From positions 1,426,001 through 1,490,000 of the forward strand of contig NZ_JAPDOE010000001.1 of assembly GCF_026013365.1 (NCBI RefSeq): 64,000 nucleotides of DNA. Reading direction: 5' to 3'. Shown here piece after piece: positions 37,506 to 46,866 of the stretch; the stretch's first letter is position 1, and each line of letters starts with the position of its first letter. The translations under genes and the position numbers were made by a program. Under the pieces are notes generated by a model, which saw only the letters and a list, made by a program, of their open reading frames with translations, did not search any database and was not told where the DNA came from. This DNA is from Paenibacillus sp. LS1. Lineage in GTDB: Bacteria; Bacillota; Bacilli; Paenibacillales; Paenibacillaceae.

Positions 37506-38015
37506 TTAGACGCGGTAATGCGCTAAAATTAAACGAGTCACTTCAGCAGCGGATAACTCGGTTGTATCCACCGTATAATGCGCGAACCGATATGCGTCTT
37601 TCCGTTCTTCCATAATCGTCTTGATGCGTTCCTCTGCATTGCCTGCAAGAAGCGGACGATTGTCACAGCCGCTAACACGTTCTACAATCACTGCTGGATC
37701 AGCAGTCAGGGCTACAACCCAACCATTCTTCGACATCACGTCACAATTATCCGAACGCAGAACCACGCCACCTCCGGTCGCTATGACCTGTGACTTTTTC
37801 TCCAGTACCGAGCATAACGTACGGCTCTCGGCATCACGGAAATACGTCTCTCCCTTGTCAGTGAACAGTTCTGGAATCGTACAACCTTCCTCTTTTTCCA
37901 CCGCGGCGTCCACATCAATCAATCGGTAGCCAAGCTCGCGTGCAAGCATGTCAGCGACGGTTGATTTGCCAGTTCCCATCATGCCAATGAGAATAATATT
38001 GTTAGACTTGCTCAA
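37506..38015 (-). CDS. aroK: Shikimate kinase
   Basis: 169-residue P-loop kinase that phosphorylates shikimate, the step before EPSP synthase. Walker A GMMGTGKST, the shikimate-binding DVDAAVE, the FRDAE segment, GGGVVLR and the lid with NRPLL are conserved. The longest frame begins at GTG 38024, which is inside the Shine-Dalgarno AAAGGAGTG; TTG 38015 lies eight bases after GGAG and is preferred. It is on the same strand as aroA, but the rhodanese gene lies between them on the other strand, so the two aro genes are not one transcript. Confidence 0.94.
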   Translation of the reverse strand: MSKSNNIILIGMMGTGKSTVADMLARELGYRLIDVDAAVEKEEGCTIPELFTDKGETYFRDAESRTLCSVLEKKSQVIATGGGVVLRSDNCDVMSKNGWVVALTADPAVIVERVSGCDNRPLLAGNAEERIKTIMEERKDAYRFAHYTVDTTELSAAEVTRLILAHYRV

Positions 38016-38156
38016 GGTGTACACTCCTTTAATTCAAGCAATTCGTGAGCACTTTTGTCCTATCATAACACAGCCCTGCGGACTGGGAAAGACCATCTCC
38101 TTACCGACTCCCGTTGGACCATCCAGCAACATAACGAACTCCAATGAGCTTATTTA

Positions 38157-38212
38157 TAAAAAAGAAGCCTGGCGTTAACCGGCAATAACCGGAACACCAA
38201 ACCTCTTTATGA
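38157..38212 (-). terminator. Terminator of gnd
   Basis: Long imperfect stem agcctggcgtt-aaccgg/ccggaacaccaaacct followed by a T-run on the minus strand. Confidence 0.7.
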
Positions 38213-38282
38213 GCCTTTCAACAGGCCAAAGCTACCACTTAAAGGGGCACTAGCCAAATCTAATAGACTTGTATATGTGGTA

Positions 38283-39692
38283 CTACTCCATCCAGTTGTG
38301 GTGGAAGCTGCCTTCTTTGTCCACACGTTTGAATGTGTGAGCACCGAAGTAGTCACGTTGAGCTTGCAGCAAGTTTGCTGGCAAACGCTCTGTACGGTAG
38401 CTATCGTAGTAAGAAAGAGCGCTGGAGAAGCCTGGTACCGGAACACCTTGTTGTACAGCTGCCGCTACAACTTCACGCCATGCGCCTTGATAAGACTCAA
38501 CGATATTTTGGAAGTAAGGATCCAAGAGCAAGTTTTTCAGAGCTGCGTCTTTATCATAAGCTTCCTTGATGTTTTGCAGGAACTGCGAACGGATGATGCA
38601 ACCACCACGGAAGATCATGGCAATGTTGCCGTATTTCAGATCCCAGCCATACTCATCGGAAGCTGCACGCATTTGTGCGAATCCTTGTGCATAGGATACG
38701 ATTTTACTTGCGAAGAGGGCTTTACGCACGCTCTCAATGAATGCTTTTTTGTCCCCGGAGAACGCTTCAGTCGCTGGTCCACTCAGGATTTTGCTAGCTG
38801 CTACACGCTCGTCCTTCATGGCAGAAAGGAAACGGGAGAATACGGATTCCGTAATCATGGACAATGGTACGCCGAGATCCAACGCGCTTTGGCTTGTCCA
38901 TTTACCTGTTCCTTTTTGTCCTGCAGCGTCCAGAATGACATCAACCATTGGTTTGCCAGTTTCCGGATCGTATTTGGAGAAGATATCTGCCGTAATTTCG
39001 ATCAGGTAGCTATCCAGCTCTCCTTGATTCCATTCCGTAAAGATCGCGTGCAGCTCTTCAACGGAAACGTTCAATACGGATTTGAGCAAGTGGTAAGCTT
39101 CACCAATCAACTGCATGTCTCCGTACTCGATACCGTTATGCACCATTTTCACATAATGTCCGGCACCGTCAGGTCCAATATATGTACAACATGGATCGTC
39201 ACCGACTTTGGCCGAGATTGCCGTCAGAATCGGTTCAACCAGTTTATAAGCACTTTCCTGTCCACCTGGCATAATGGAAGGGCCTTTCAATGCGCCTTCT
39301 TCACCACCGGATACACCTGTACCGATGAAGCGAATGCCTTTTTCTTCCAACTCTTTGCTGCGACGTTGCGTGTCAGGGAAGTATGCGTTCCCTCCATCGA
39401 TGATGATGTCGCCCTCATCCAAGTGAGGAAGCAATTGTTCAATGGTAGCGTCGGTCGCTTTGCCGGCTTGTACCATGATCAAAATTTTGCGCGGGGATTC
39501 CAGGGATGCTACGAACTCTTCAATGGAGAATGAGCCTGTCAGGTTTTTACCTTCAGCTTCTTTCAGAAGATCATTGGTTTTCTCCGGGGAACGGTTATAT
39601 ACCGATACCGAGAAACCTCTGCTTTCAATGTTAAGGGCCAAATTTTTGCCCATGACAGCCAGGCCAATTACGCCGATTTGTTGTTTTGTCAT
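38283..39692 (-). CDS. gnd: 6-phosphogluconate dehydrogenase (decarboxylating)
   Basis: 469-residue cytosolic enzyme of the pentose phosphate pathway that oxidises 6-phosphogluconate to ribulose-5-phosphate and makes NADPH. The N-terminal nucleotide-binding fold has [21 protein letters not shown], the catalytic lysine region [14 protein letters not shown] and C-terminal HNWM are visible. Length and motifs fit the long (GndA/YqjI) form. The longest frame starts at 39716; ATG 39692 lies five bases after GGAGG and is taken. Single gene with its own terminator. Confidence 0.96.
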   Translation of the reverse strand: MTKQQIGVIGLAVMGKNLALNIESRGFSVSVYNRSPEKTNDLLKEAEGKNLTGSFSIEEFVASLESPRKILIMVQAGKATDATIEQLLPHLDEGDIIIDGGNAYFPDTQRRSKELEEKGIRFIGTGVSGGEEGALKGPSIMPGGQESAYKLVEPILTAISAKVGDDPCCTYIGPDGAGHYVKMVHNGIEYGDMQLIGEAYHLLKSVLNVSVEELHAIFTEWNQGELDSYLIEITADIFSKYDPETGKPMVDVILDAAGQKGTGKWTSQSALDLGVPLSMITESVFSRFLSAMKDERVAASKILSGPATEAFSGDKKAFIESVRKALFASKIVSYAQGFAQMRAASDEYGWDLKYGNIAMIFRGGCIIRSQFLQNIKEAYDKDAALKNLLLDPYFQNIVESYQGAWREVVAAAVQQGVPVPGFSSALSYYDSYRTERLPANLLQAQRDYFGAHTFKRVDKEGSFHHNWME

Positions 39693-39963
39693 CTGGTCCT
39701 CCATCCTTTGCTCCAATTAATTTTATTGAAATAAATTCTCAACAATACTCCTATTTTAACGGTTTTATGTATAGAAGTGAACCCCGTGGCACCGTTACGC
39801 AACGAGAAAACATCCCAATCTGCTGAGGTGTTCATTGTATTTTCATAAATAGAACCGTGAAGACAATACATCATGCCAAAGTAATCCAATGAATCCAATA
39901 TTGTATTGTACAATGTTATAATCATATCCAATGAAGTTCGAACAAAAAGGAGGAGTGTACATA

Positions 39964-40569
39964 ATGGCGTTAGAGCAGCTCTCAAAAGAGGAACGGTTTT
40001 CCCTGGATATTCGAAGAACATTTCTTCTTGGGGCGTACATGAATGAATGGGGGATGCCAAAGCACAGGATCGTTCTTTCGAAGCCAGAAAGAAACATTCA
40101 TGTAGAAATCTATTATTTTCCTGCCACAATTCATTCAGGCATCGCAAGATTCGTGACGGTAGGGTTGTCTCAGGCAACGCGGTCCTCAGGAGAGCTTGTA
40201 GCCGCTGAATGGATGCTTGCGCTGCAACCGGACCTTGGCGGTGAAGAGGTGGAGCGTGTCAATACATACCTGGTCGATCTGATCTCCCATCACATCGAAA
40301 ATGTGCCGGATTCAACGGTTCCCCGTGTGATGGAATCAAGCGAATTAGCACCAACCCGATGGAATGCGACTGCCTTTCTCATTGATGAATTGCGGGGAGA
40401 AAAAGAATCCCTTGAACAGATTCATGTGGGTCATGAGACGGTAGCATTACTGTGGGCAGTACCCATCACTTCTTTTGAAGCCAACCTGTTGCTCACCAAA
40501 GGATTGGATGAATTTGATGCCTGGATTGAAAGCTCGCAATATTCTATCGTCGACCCCTGTCGTCCGTGA
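39964..40569 (+). CDS. Suppressor-of-fused (SUFU) domain protein
   Basis: 201-residue soluble protein with a SUFU-like fold. Recognisable parts: NIHVEIYYFP with a following strand FVTVGLSQ, ELVAAEWMLAL, and the C-terminal LLWAVPITSFEANLLLTKG. Bacterial SUFU proteins are often found as immunity proteins against polymorphic toxins, but no toxin gene is next to this one, so its role is open. The gene has an extended -10 promoter (TGT-TATAAT, 39917-39922) and a GGAGG RBS before ATG 39964. It is divergent from gnd. Confidence 0.75.
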   Translation: MALEQLSKEERFSLDIRRTFLLGAYMNEWGMPKHRIVLSKPERNIHVEIYYFPATIHSGIARFVTVGLSQATRSSGELVAAEWMLALQPDLGGEEVERVNTYLVDLISHHIENVPDSTVPRVMESSELAPTRWNATAFLIDELRGEKESLEQIHVGHETVALLWAVPITSFEANLLLTKGLDEFDAWIESSQYSIVDPCRP

Positions 40570-40586
40570 TGCCCGTTAGGCACAAA

Positions 40587-40613
40587 AATAGAGCCCTGGC
40601 TTGCGCCGGGGCT
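40587..40613. terminator. Hairpin between the SUFU gene and its convergent neighbour
   Basis: Stem gagccctggc/gccggggctt; T-rich on both outer sides but without a long T-run. Confidence 0.6.
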
Positions 40614-40645
40614 TTGGTATAGATGACTTTTAAAAGTGATATTCA

Positions 40646-41245
40646 TCAACCTTCCAGCATTAACAGATGTCCGGACAACTGTTTCAATGCTTCGCGGCAG
40701 GCGTTTGCCTTTTCCGTATTATTCAGCTGAACTGCCGTATGCAGCCGCTCCAGTTCATCGTCCACTTCCATGCGTAACAACATGAGTCGCTCTTCGCCTT
40801 CGCGCGAGAGGAACATTTCTTCCATCTCTTCCGCCGTCGGCGCAGGTTCCTTTTGAAAAATAACACGCTGTTTGAATCCGGAAACTTCCACGAGCCGAAT
40901 GACTTCACCGAATAAAATGTTCTCCACGGTCATCTGCTGATCCTTGAACCGCTTCACAACCGCATGACCGCGTGTATCTCCAATCAGCTTCTCCAGCCAC
41001 TCTGCCAGCTTCGCGTCCTTGATAATGTAATCACCTGTCATCTTATAGTTCCCACTGCGTGTCTGTTGAAAACGGAGCTTTACCAGCTTGCGGCCAGTAC
41101 GGACAGACAGGATAAAAAAGGATTCGTCCTCGCTCCAATATAGTGAATACCCCTCACGAATAAGGTCTTTGATCAAATTTTGGATATGCCGACGGTTGAA
41201 CCGCAGCTCCAGATTGCAATATTCAACTTCATAACTCTTATTCAC
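40646..41245 (-). CDS. Hypothetical protein
   Basis: 199 residues, soluble, highly charged, mostly helical in its C-terminal half (a coiled-coil-like stretch after about residue 130). I do not recognise a family. The N-terminal part (10-70) alternates strands: LYWSEDESFFILSVRTGRKL suggests a small beta sheet. It starts at GTG 41245, six bases after GGAGGG. It is convergent with the SUFU gene and precedes an MFS gene by 250 bases without an obvious link. Confidence 0.6.
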   Translation of the reverse strand: MNKSYEVEYCNLELRFNRRHIQNLIKDLIREGYSLYWSEDESFFILSVRTGRKLVKLRFQQTRSGNYKMTGDYIIKDAKLAEWLEKLIGDTRGHAVVKRFKDQQMTVENILFGEVIRLVEVSGFKQRVIFQKEPAPTAEEMEEMFLSREGEERLMLLRMEVDDELERLHTAVQLNNTEKANACREALKQLSGHLLMLEG

Positions 41246-41448
41246 GGCACTCCCTCCATCTGTACCGGAATTGCTCCGGCCCTCGTCTTCAATCGCTTCT
41301 ACTCAATCGGCTTACCCTATTTTATACTTCATTTTATGTAAGGGTACTTGGTTATTTGACTATTTTTCACCGAAAGAGCCGCAGGATTGCAGCTTTCCGC
41401 AGGAGCACAGGGGCAAGCCCCGATTTTCATGACATTATGGACGTGAAA

Positions 41449-41490
41449 AAGGGAGCTCCATAACCACGAAGGTTGACGGAACTCCCTTTT
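41449..41490. terminator. Terminator of the MFS gene
   Basis: Stem aagggagctcc/ggaactccctt with inner aacc/ggtt pairing; T-run on the plus side and A-run on the left for the minus strand. Confidence 0.75.
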
Positions 41491-41497
41491 CTGTTGC

Positions 41498-42790
41498 TTA
41501 TTTGGCCGGAGCAGTACGGAACGGATTCCGGGATAATACAAAATGTACAACTGCAAGTCCTGCCATGACGATGGCACTGCCGATGAATGGAGCCGGATGG
41601 CTAACGTGGTCCCATAACAGTCCGGAAACAATGGGGCCTACAACCATGCCTGATCCCTGCAATGTAAGGAAGAAGCCCCAGATGGCTCCCCGCTCCCCTT
41701 TGGGAATCAGTGTGGCCACAAAAGCATTCCAGGCTGGCAAAATCATGGCATAACTGATTCCTACCAGCATGACAACTCCGAACACCACCGGAATGGATGT
41801 GATGGAGGAAAACGCGAACAAACTTGCCGCCGCCATCAAAAAGCCAACGTTCAGGAACGGCTTGGTGCCGAACCGGTCTACCATTTTACCTACAGGCAAT
41901 AAGGCAATGACCGTTATTCCACCACCTGCAATCAGCAACAAACTATATAGATTAGGTGAGATGTGCAGGTCTGTGCGTGTATATAGCGTAATTACCGGAC
42001 TGAGCAGCCCGATTACAAACGACTGCATAAACAAGGCAGGATACACGAGCGGATTGACATTAAGTGTGCTGCGTACCCGTTGGAGTGTTCCCTTCACACT
42101 CTTTTGCAGCCGGATAAATGGCGTGAGCAGATTCGGTTTGGCAGGATATTTCACATCTCCATTCTTCGCTGCTTGCTCGGCATGCTCTCCTTCGACGATG
42201 ACACGTCCGGGAAGAATCATGGCTACCAGGATAACCAGAATGGCACATCCCATCAGCACGAGAAATATGGTTCGATAATCATGATGCGTGCGCTCCAGCA
42301 ACCAGTTCATGCCCACGGGTCCAAGCCCTGTGCCGCCCAAAGCGGCCATCTCCAGCGCTCCCATTGCTGTACCATTTTTGTTCTGTGGGCCTGACATCGC
42401 AGTCACCCCTGTCATGGCGCAAGGCCAGAGCGGTGACGTACCAACACCAAGGATCAGACAGGCCATGGCCAGTCCAAAGGCGCTTTTAAGAAAAAGGATC
42501 ATAATAACAGCGATCAAGGTACAGATTAGTGCTGTAACCATCGTTGCACGAAAGCCGATCCGTTCTGCGGCCCAGCCGGAAGGTGCCCGGAACAGATTAT
42601 CTCCCAGATATTGAAGCGCAAAGGCTACACCGATAACACCTGCGGACAGACCCAAAATATTGTCCATATACACGGGCAAAACAGCTACCAACAGGGCTCC
42701 TTTGATAATTTCAACTAGAAAAAGTGTCAACCACATCGCGATAAAAAATGGTGATCGCAAAATTTTGGCTGGTTTTGTGTCGGTTTGCAT
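41498..42790 (-). CDS. MFS transporter
   Basis: 430-residue permease of the major facilitator superfamily with about twelve membrane spans. The N-terminal half has PVYMDNILGLSAG and the loop motif RAPSGWAAERIGFR (a version of the G-x-L-a-D-r-x-G-r-k MFS signature). A long cytoplasmic linker (about residues 200-240) is acidic then basic. The substrate is not predictable; drug export or sugar export are both possible. The longest frame begins much earlier (42964), but ATG 42790 is the only one behind a good RBS (AAAGGGG), seven bases away. It is divergent from speA. Confidence 0.88.
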   Translation of the reverse strand: MQTDTKPAKILRSPFFIAMWLTLFLVEIIKGALLVAVLPVYMDNILGLSAGVIGVAFALQYLGDNLFRAPSGWAAERIGFRATMVTALICTLIAVIMILFLKSAFGLAMACLILGVGTSPLWPCAMTGVTAMSGPQNKNGTAMGALEMAALGGTGLGPVGMNWLLERTHHDYRTIFLVLMGCAILVILVAMILPGRVIVEGEHAEQAAKNGDVKYPAKPNLLTPFIRLQKSVKGTLQRVRSTLNVNPLVYPALFMQSFVIGLLSPVITLYTRTDLHISPNLYSLLLIAGGGITVIALLPVGKMVDRFGTKPFLNVGFLMAAASLFAFSSITSIPVVFGVVMLVGISYAMILPAWNAFVATLIPKGERGAIWGFFLTLQGSGMVVGPIVSGLLWDHVSHPAPFIGSAIVMAGLAVVHFVLSRNPFRTAPAK

Positions 42791-42893
42791 TCTTTTTCCC
42801 CTTTCGGCGTTCATTAACCTATTCCCTATCCTTAGTGTAACCGTGGGGAATGTGCCCAAATCTCGGCAATTTAAAAAATTGTCGATTATACTG

Positions 42894-42921
42894 TTGCATT
42901 CGGTTCTTAATTTGCTATACT
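42894..42921 (+). promoter_or_regulatory. Promoter of speA
   Basis: TTGCAT (42894-42899), spacer 16, TATACT (42916-42921) with an extended TGC. The start codon lies about 45 bases downstream. Confidence 0.7.
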
Positions 42922-42966
42922 CATCTTTGTTTACCAATTTTATTAGGAAGGGTTGTGACAGCACTG

Positions 42967-44442
42967 ATGAATCACCACCGTACGCCGCTGTTTACCGCTT
43001 TAAAAAATCATGCGGCACTCAATCCGGTACAGTTTCATATTCCGGGCCATAAAAAAGGATTGGGAGCGGATACCGAATTCCGTGAATTTATTGGCGATAA
43101 TGCCTTCTCCATAGATTTGATTAACATCGCACCGCTGGATGACCTGCATCAGCCAACCGGTGTCATTCAGGAAGCACAGATCCTGGCAGCAGATGCCTTC
43201 GGAGCCGATTATACCTATTTTAGTGTACAAGGCACAAGCAGTGCCATCATGACCATGATTCTGTCTGTATGTACACCGGGTGACAAAATTATTGTGCCCC
43301 GTAATGTGCATAAATCGGTTTTGTCCGCCATTATTTTCTCAGGCGCCAAACCTGTATTTGTTTCTCCTTCACAAGACGTCAATCTGGGTATTGATCACGG
43401 AGTGACTACACAGTCTATCCGTCGCGCACTTGAGCGTCATCCAGATGCCAAGGCATTGCTCGTGATTAACCCGACCTACTACGGTGTAGTTACCGATCTA
43501 AAAGAGATTGTTGAGCTTGCACATAGCTATCAAGTCCCTGTACTTGTTGATGAGGCACATGGCGTACTTATTCATTTCCATGAGGATCTGCCGTTGTCAG
43601 CGATGGCAGCAGGTGCCGATATGGCTGCAACAAGTGTCCACAAGCTTGGTGGCTCCATGACACAGAGCTCCGTACTCAACCTGAACACGAAGAACGGGTT
43701 CGTGAATCCACAGCGTGTACAGACGATTCTGAGTCTGCTCACCTCAACATCAACTTCATACATTTTGCTTGCTTCACTCGACACATCAAGACGTAACCTG
43801 GCTCTCCACGGTCGTGAGATTGCACAGAAGGCGATTGAACTAGCCGAGTTTGCCAGACGTTCGATTAACGATATGGATGGACTGTATTGCTTCGGCAAAG
43901 AACTGCTAGGTACAGAAGCGACCTTCAACTATGATCCAACCAAAGTTACGATCCATGTCCGCCACTTGGGTATTACAGGATATGAGACAGAGAACTGGCT
44001 GCGCGAACATTACAACATCGAGGTCGAACTTAGCGATATGTACAATATTCTTTGTCTCATCACGCCAGGAGATACGGATGACAGCGTAGATATCTTGCTA
44101 AACGCTTTGCAGGATCTCTCCCGTACGTATTATCAAGTGAACCCGGCCCATGAACTGGTGGTTAAAGTTCCGGATATCCCACAGTTGATGCTGACTCCAC
44201 GGGACGCATTCTACGGTGACACCGAAGTCATTCCGTTCAAGGAATCCGCAGGACGTATTATTTCGGAATTCATCTATGTGTATCCGCCAGGTATTCCAAT
44301 CCTGTTACCGGGTGAGGTTATTACCCAAGAGAACATCGACTACATCATTGATCATGTCGAAGTTGGCTTGCCTGTCAAAGGCCCCGAAGATCGCAGTGTA
44401 ACCAACGTTAAAGTGATCGTCGAAGCCGATGCCATTTTCTAA
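42967..44442 (+). CDS. speA: Arginine decarboxylase (Firmicute Orn/Lys/Arg decarboxylase family)
   Basis: 491-residue PLP enzyme, the same length as B. subtilis SpeA, which makes agmatine for polyamine synthesis. Nearly every block is conserved: QFHIPGHKKG at the N terminus, FSVQGTSSAIMTM, NPTYYGVVTDL, VDEAHG, the PLP-lysine loop TSVHKLGGS and the C-terminal TPRDAFY and YPPGIPILLPGE. The longest frame begins at 42850 but the start at ATG 42967 matches SpeA. Its RBS is not ideal (GGAAGGG 15 bases away); a GTG at 42955 could also be used. Followed by a strong terminator. Confidence 0.94.
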   Translation: MNHHRTPLFTALKNHAALNPVQFHIPGHKKGLGADTEFREFIGDNAFSIDLINIAPLDDLHQPTGVIQEAQILAADAFGADYTYFSVQGTSSAIMTMILSVCTPGDKIIVPRNVHKSVLSAIIFSGAKPVFVSPSQDVNLGIDHGVTTQSIRRALERHPDAKALLVINPTYYGVVTDLKEIVELAHSYQVPVLVDEAHGVLIHFHEDLPLSAMAAGADMAATSVHKLGGSMTQSSVLNLNTKNGFVNPQRVQTILSLLTSTSTSYILLASLDTSRRNLALHGREIAQKAIELAEFARRSINDMDGLYCFGKELLGTEATFNYDPTKVTIHVRHLGITGYETENWLREHYNIEVELSDMYNILCLITPGDTDDSVDILLNALQDLSRTYYQVNPAHELVVKVPDIPQLMLTPRDAFYGDTEVIPFKESAGRIISEFIYVYPPGIPILLPGEVITQENIDYIIDHVEVGLPVKGPEDRSVTNVKVIVEADAIF

Positions 44443-44477
44443 AACAACCCCATTTGCACTATAAATGGGATGAACGT

Positions 44478-44509
44478 AAAGGACCAAGCCCAAAGCTTGG
44501 TCCTTTTTT
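44478..44509 (+). terminator. Terminator of speA
   Basis: Perfect stem aaaggaccaagc/gcttggtccttt with a T-run. Confidence 0.9.
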
Positions 44510-44600
44510 ATTTTATGGACAAGCGAGTTTGCATTTTCCCGTCTATTTCGTCGTTCAAACCGGTCATGAAAATGCTCGTCTACCTCTTGAAAACAAACAA

Positions 44601-44626
44601 AAGGCCCCCTGAAATCAAGGAGCCTT
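44601..44626 (-). terminator. Terminator of the DUF1292 gene
   Basis: Stem aaggccccct/aaggagcctt with one bulge and a T-rich tail on the minus strand. Confidence 0.7.
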
Positions 44627-44649
44627 CATGTTATGTTCCAAAAGAATGA

Positions 44650-44967
44650 CTATTCTTGTGATGCAACGAGTTCGTTGTAAGCCGCTTCAACGCGGTTCCA
44701 CTCTTCTTCGTCTTCAATATTGTAGAGCACCATTTCCTCGTCTTCTTCTTCCATACGCAGGATGATGCCGTCAGCTTCAGGATTGTTACGTTCCAGCAGG
44801 AGCGCATAAACATGCTTCTCCACGTCAAACGTCTCCACCAAAACCATCTCCACGTCTTGGCCGTTCTCGTCTGTTAATGTGAGAAGGACTTCTTCATGCT
44901 CGTGGTCGTGGTCGTGGTCTTGCCCGCATCCGCAGCCATCGCCGTGTTCATGTGTGTGATCGCTCAT
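44650..44967 (-). CDS. DUF1292 family protein (YrzB type)
   Basis: 105-residue acidic soluble protein. The DUF1292 core is about residues 26-95: EVLLTLTDENGQDVEMVLVETFDVE, then YALLLER and MVLYNIEDEEEWNRVEAAYN. The N-terminal 25 residues are rich in His, Asp and Cys, which could bind metal ions (inference). Function of the family is unknown. It starts with ATG 44967 and has its own terminator. YrzB is beside yrrK and yrzL in B. subtilis; that context is not seen here. Confidence 0.85.
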   Translation of the reverse strand: MSDHTHEHGDGCGCGQDHDHDHEHEEVLLTLTDENGQDVEMVLVETFDVEKHVYALLLERNNPEADGIILRMEEEDEEMVLYNIEDEEEWNRVEAAYNELVASQE

Positions 44968-45065
44968 TGAAATACCTCGCTTTATAAATAGAAATTGTGT
45001 AACCTTGCATATCGTAACATGTTCAATGACCTAGGTCAATTTAAAAGGGCAGCGTTACTTTCGCT

Positions 45066-45620
45066 TCAATCGTTCAGCGCTGTAATGATTTTCTCCGCTA
45101 CCAGGACGTAGCTGCTGTTTGCATTTTCTTTAATATGAAAGCCTACCTGGTACTTGCCAGCACGACTGAAATCGTACGTAAAATCATATGTGCGGAACCA
45201 GAAGTTATCCTTCTGGGTCGTAAGCTCCTGGGACTGGATATCTTTCACCTGACCGCTCGGGTTGGTGATTGTAACTTTCACGGCAGCTACATCAGCTGTT
45301 AAACTGTCCACTTGTGAAAATACATTGAATTTCAGCTTACCTACATTAACGTTGCCAAATACAGTGTCTCCCTTGAAGAGAAAAATATGTACATTCGGTT
45401 TGATCACCGTTACTCTCTTGTTGCTGCTATCCCATTTAACGACGCCTCCGGCTTCTCTTACAGGTACATAGGTCGTTCCATCAATGAGATAACCTCCATC
45501 AGCTGCTTCCTTGCCGTTAATGAGAACTCGAATCTTCTCGTTCACCGAATCTGCAAACAATAAAGACCCGCCGAGCAAGGAGAATACCGTGACACAAAGC
45601 AATATTCGTTTCCATTTCAT
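45066..45620 (-). CDS. Secreted protein with copper-amine-oxidase-like N-terminal domain
   Basis: 184-residue exported protein. A signal peptide (KRILLCVTVFSLLGGSLLFA) is followed by the small beta domain common in Paenibacillus surface proteins, VLINGKEAADGGYLIDGTTYVPVREAG through KRVTVIKP (about 35-85). The C-terminal part (90-180) looks like an Ig-like or proteinase-inhibitor-like beta sandwich (KVTITNPSGQVKDIQ... YDFSRAGKYQVGFHIKE). No copper site is implied by the name. The longest frame starts 84 bases earlier; ATG 45620 gives a proper signal peptide and follows a GGAGGG about 12 bases upstream. Confidence 0.78.
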   Translation of the reverse strand: MKWKRILLCVTVFSLLGGSLLFADSVNEKIRVLINGKEAADGGYLIDGTTYVPVREAGGVVKWDSSNKRVTVIKPNVHIFLFKGDTVFGNVNVGKLKFNVFSQVDSLTADVAAVKVTITNPSGQVKDIQSQELTTQKDNFWFRTYDFTYDFSRAGKYQVGFHIKENANSSYVLVAEKIITALND

Positions 45621-45750
45621 CCCGTCAATATTCCCTCCCCTGCTTCTAGCTGTTGTACATTTATACTGCAGATTCATCCACAAAGTTGCGCTGTTTTTCA
45701 TCATTTTTCATTTTTTATCCAGAATTTTTTCCACCCCTTGGAATGCTCAA

Positions 45751-45781
45751 AAAGAGGCGATCCCCATTAAAGGATGCCTCT
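45751..45781 (-). terminator. Terminator of the 66-residue gene
   Basis: Stem agaggcgatcc/ggatgcctct with A-run on its left. Confidence 0.7.
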
Positions 45782-45819
45782 GTCCTATTGTTGTTATATA
45801 TACGTTATTATACGAATAT

Positions 45820-46020
45820 TTACGAAGAAGTATGGCGAGTCAAAATACAGGGAACACCCTTGCCTAATGCTCCTTCAATTCGCATCCGTGCTGCGTAATC
45901 CATTCCTCGCGTACATGGTGTCTTGCATCTCTCGCATACATCCGAAGTGACCAACTTCATGGATACACGAATTTTGTCACTCTTTAACGCGGGAGCTTTC
46001 TTTCCTTTTGCCTTTGCCAT
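45820..46020 (-). CDS. Small cysteine-containing protein, unknown function
   Basis: 66 residues, basic N terminus (MAKAKGKKAPALKSDKIRVS) and two cysteine pairs: CERCKTPC and a later single Cys in GVPCIL. The C-x-x-C-x-x-x-C spacing suggests a zinc knuckle (inference). It has a GGGG RBS at eight bases from ATG 46020 and its own terminator, so it is probably translated. I do not know the family. Confidence 0.65.
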   Translation of the reverse strand: MAKAKGKKAPALKSDKIRVSMKLVTSDVCERCKTPCTRGMDYAARMRIEGALGKGVPCILTRHTSS

Positions 46021-46126
46021 CCCGGATTCCCCATTTCCCCAAGTGCTTACTGATGTACTGCATCATATGGGGATTCGCCCGGTTGTGTGTCAAACGGAAT
46101 GATCAAACTTCCTGATTTTAGTTACG

Positions 46127-46866
46127 TTAAATAAAGCCACCATTCACCCGGATCGTCTGGCCCGTAACCCATTGAGACTCTGGACCTACCAGAAATGAAA
46201 TGACACTCGCGATATCTTCCGGCTCACCCAGACGACCGAATGCATTCATTTTACGGATTCCTTCCAGCTGTTGCTCCGTCTTGCCAACCGAGAACAACTC
46301 CGTGTTGACCGGACCTGGTGCAATTGCATTAATCGTAATTTGTTTGGAACCAAACTCCTTGGCGAGTTGACGCGTTATCTGCTCTACCGTACCTTAGTCC
46401 CTGCATACACACTGTATCCAGGAAACATCTGTCCTGTTACCGAGGTAGAGAAGTTCACGATACGTCCTGCACCTTCCATATGTTTAAGCGCTTGTTGACA
46501 AGCAAAGAACGTGCCTTTGACATTAATGGCAAACTGCTGATCAAATTCTTCCTCCGTCACTTCCGCCAGAGGGGTTGTCTTCATGATTCCTGCATTATTG
46601 ATTAGAATATCCATTTTGCCAAGCTTGTTGATCGTTTCGGAAAACAAACGTTCCACATCTTCCTTCCGTGCCAAATCAGCTTGCACGGTAATGGCACGAA
46701 CTCCTTTTTGCCGAACCATCTCTGCTACCTCTTCTGCTTTGTCCGGACGACTTGCATAATTAATCACCACATCGGCTCCGAGCTCCGAGAGTTGCTCCGC
46801 AATGGCACGCCCAATTCCTCGCGACGATCCTGTGACCACAGCAACCTTACCTGTTAATTTATTCAT
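46127..46866 (-). pseudogene. SDR family oxidoreductase gene with a frameshift
   Basis: Short-chain dehydrogenase/reductase. Intact N-terminal part (46384-46866): cofactor loop TGSSRGIGRAIA, NNAG and the active YSVYAGTK. After the lysine the frame breaks: the DNA reads AAG GTA CG then GTA GAG CAG, one base short of the expected K-x-A-V-E-Q. In the shifted frame the rest continues normally to a TAA at 46127 (QITRQLAKEFGSKQIT, the typical NAIAPGPVNTELF and the end VTGQTIRVNGGF). So it is a one-base deletion in an otherwise complete gene, or a sequencing error. It overlaps the TetR stop by eight bases. Confidence 0.85.

Noticed and set aside
38277..39533. Long open frame on the plus strand opposite gnd
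   Set aside because: Shadow of the gnd coding sequence on the other strand; no RBS and no known family.
39785..39810. T-box-like stretch (gtggcaccg) before the SUFU gene
   Set aside because: Only the short core matches. There is no specifier loop, no aminoacyl-tRNA synthetase or amino-acid gene downstream, and no terminator/antiterminator pair.
41372..41435. Short cysteine-rich frame (C-P-C-x-P-A-x-S-C) downstream of the MFS gene, resembling an SEC-C zinc motif
   Set aside because: No ribosome binding site, only about 33 residues, and the SEC-C pattern fits only after switching frames.
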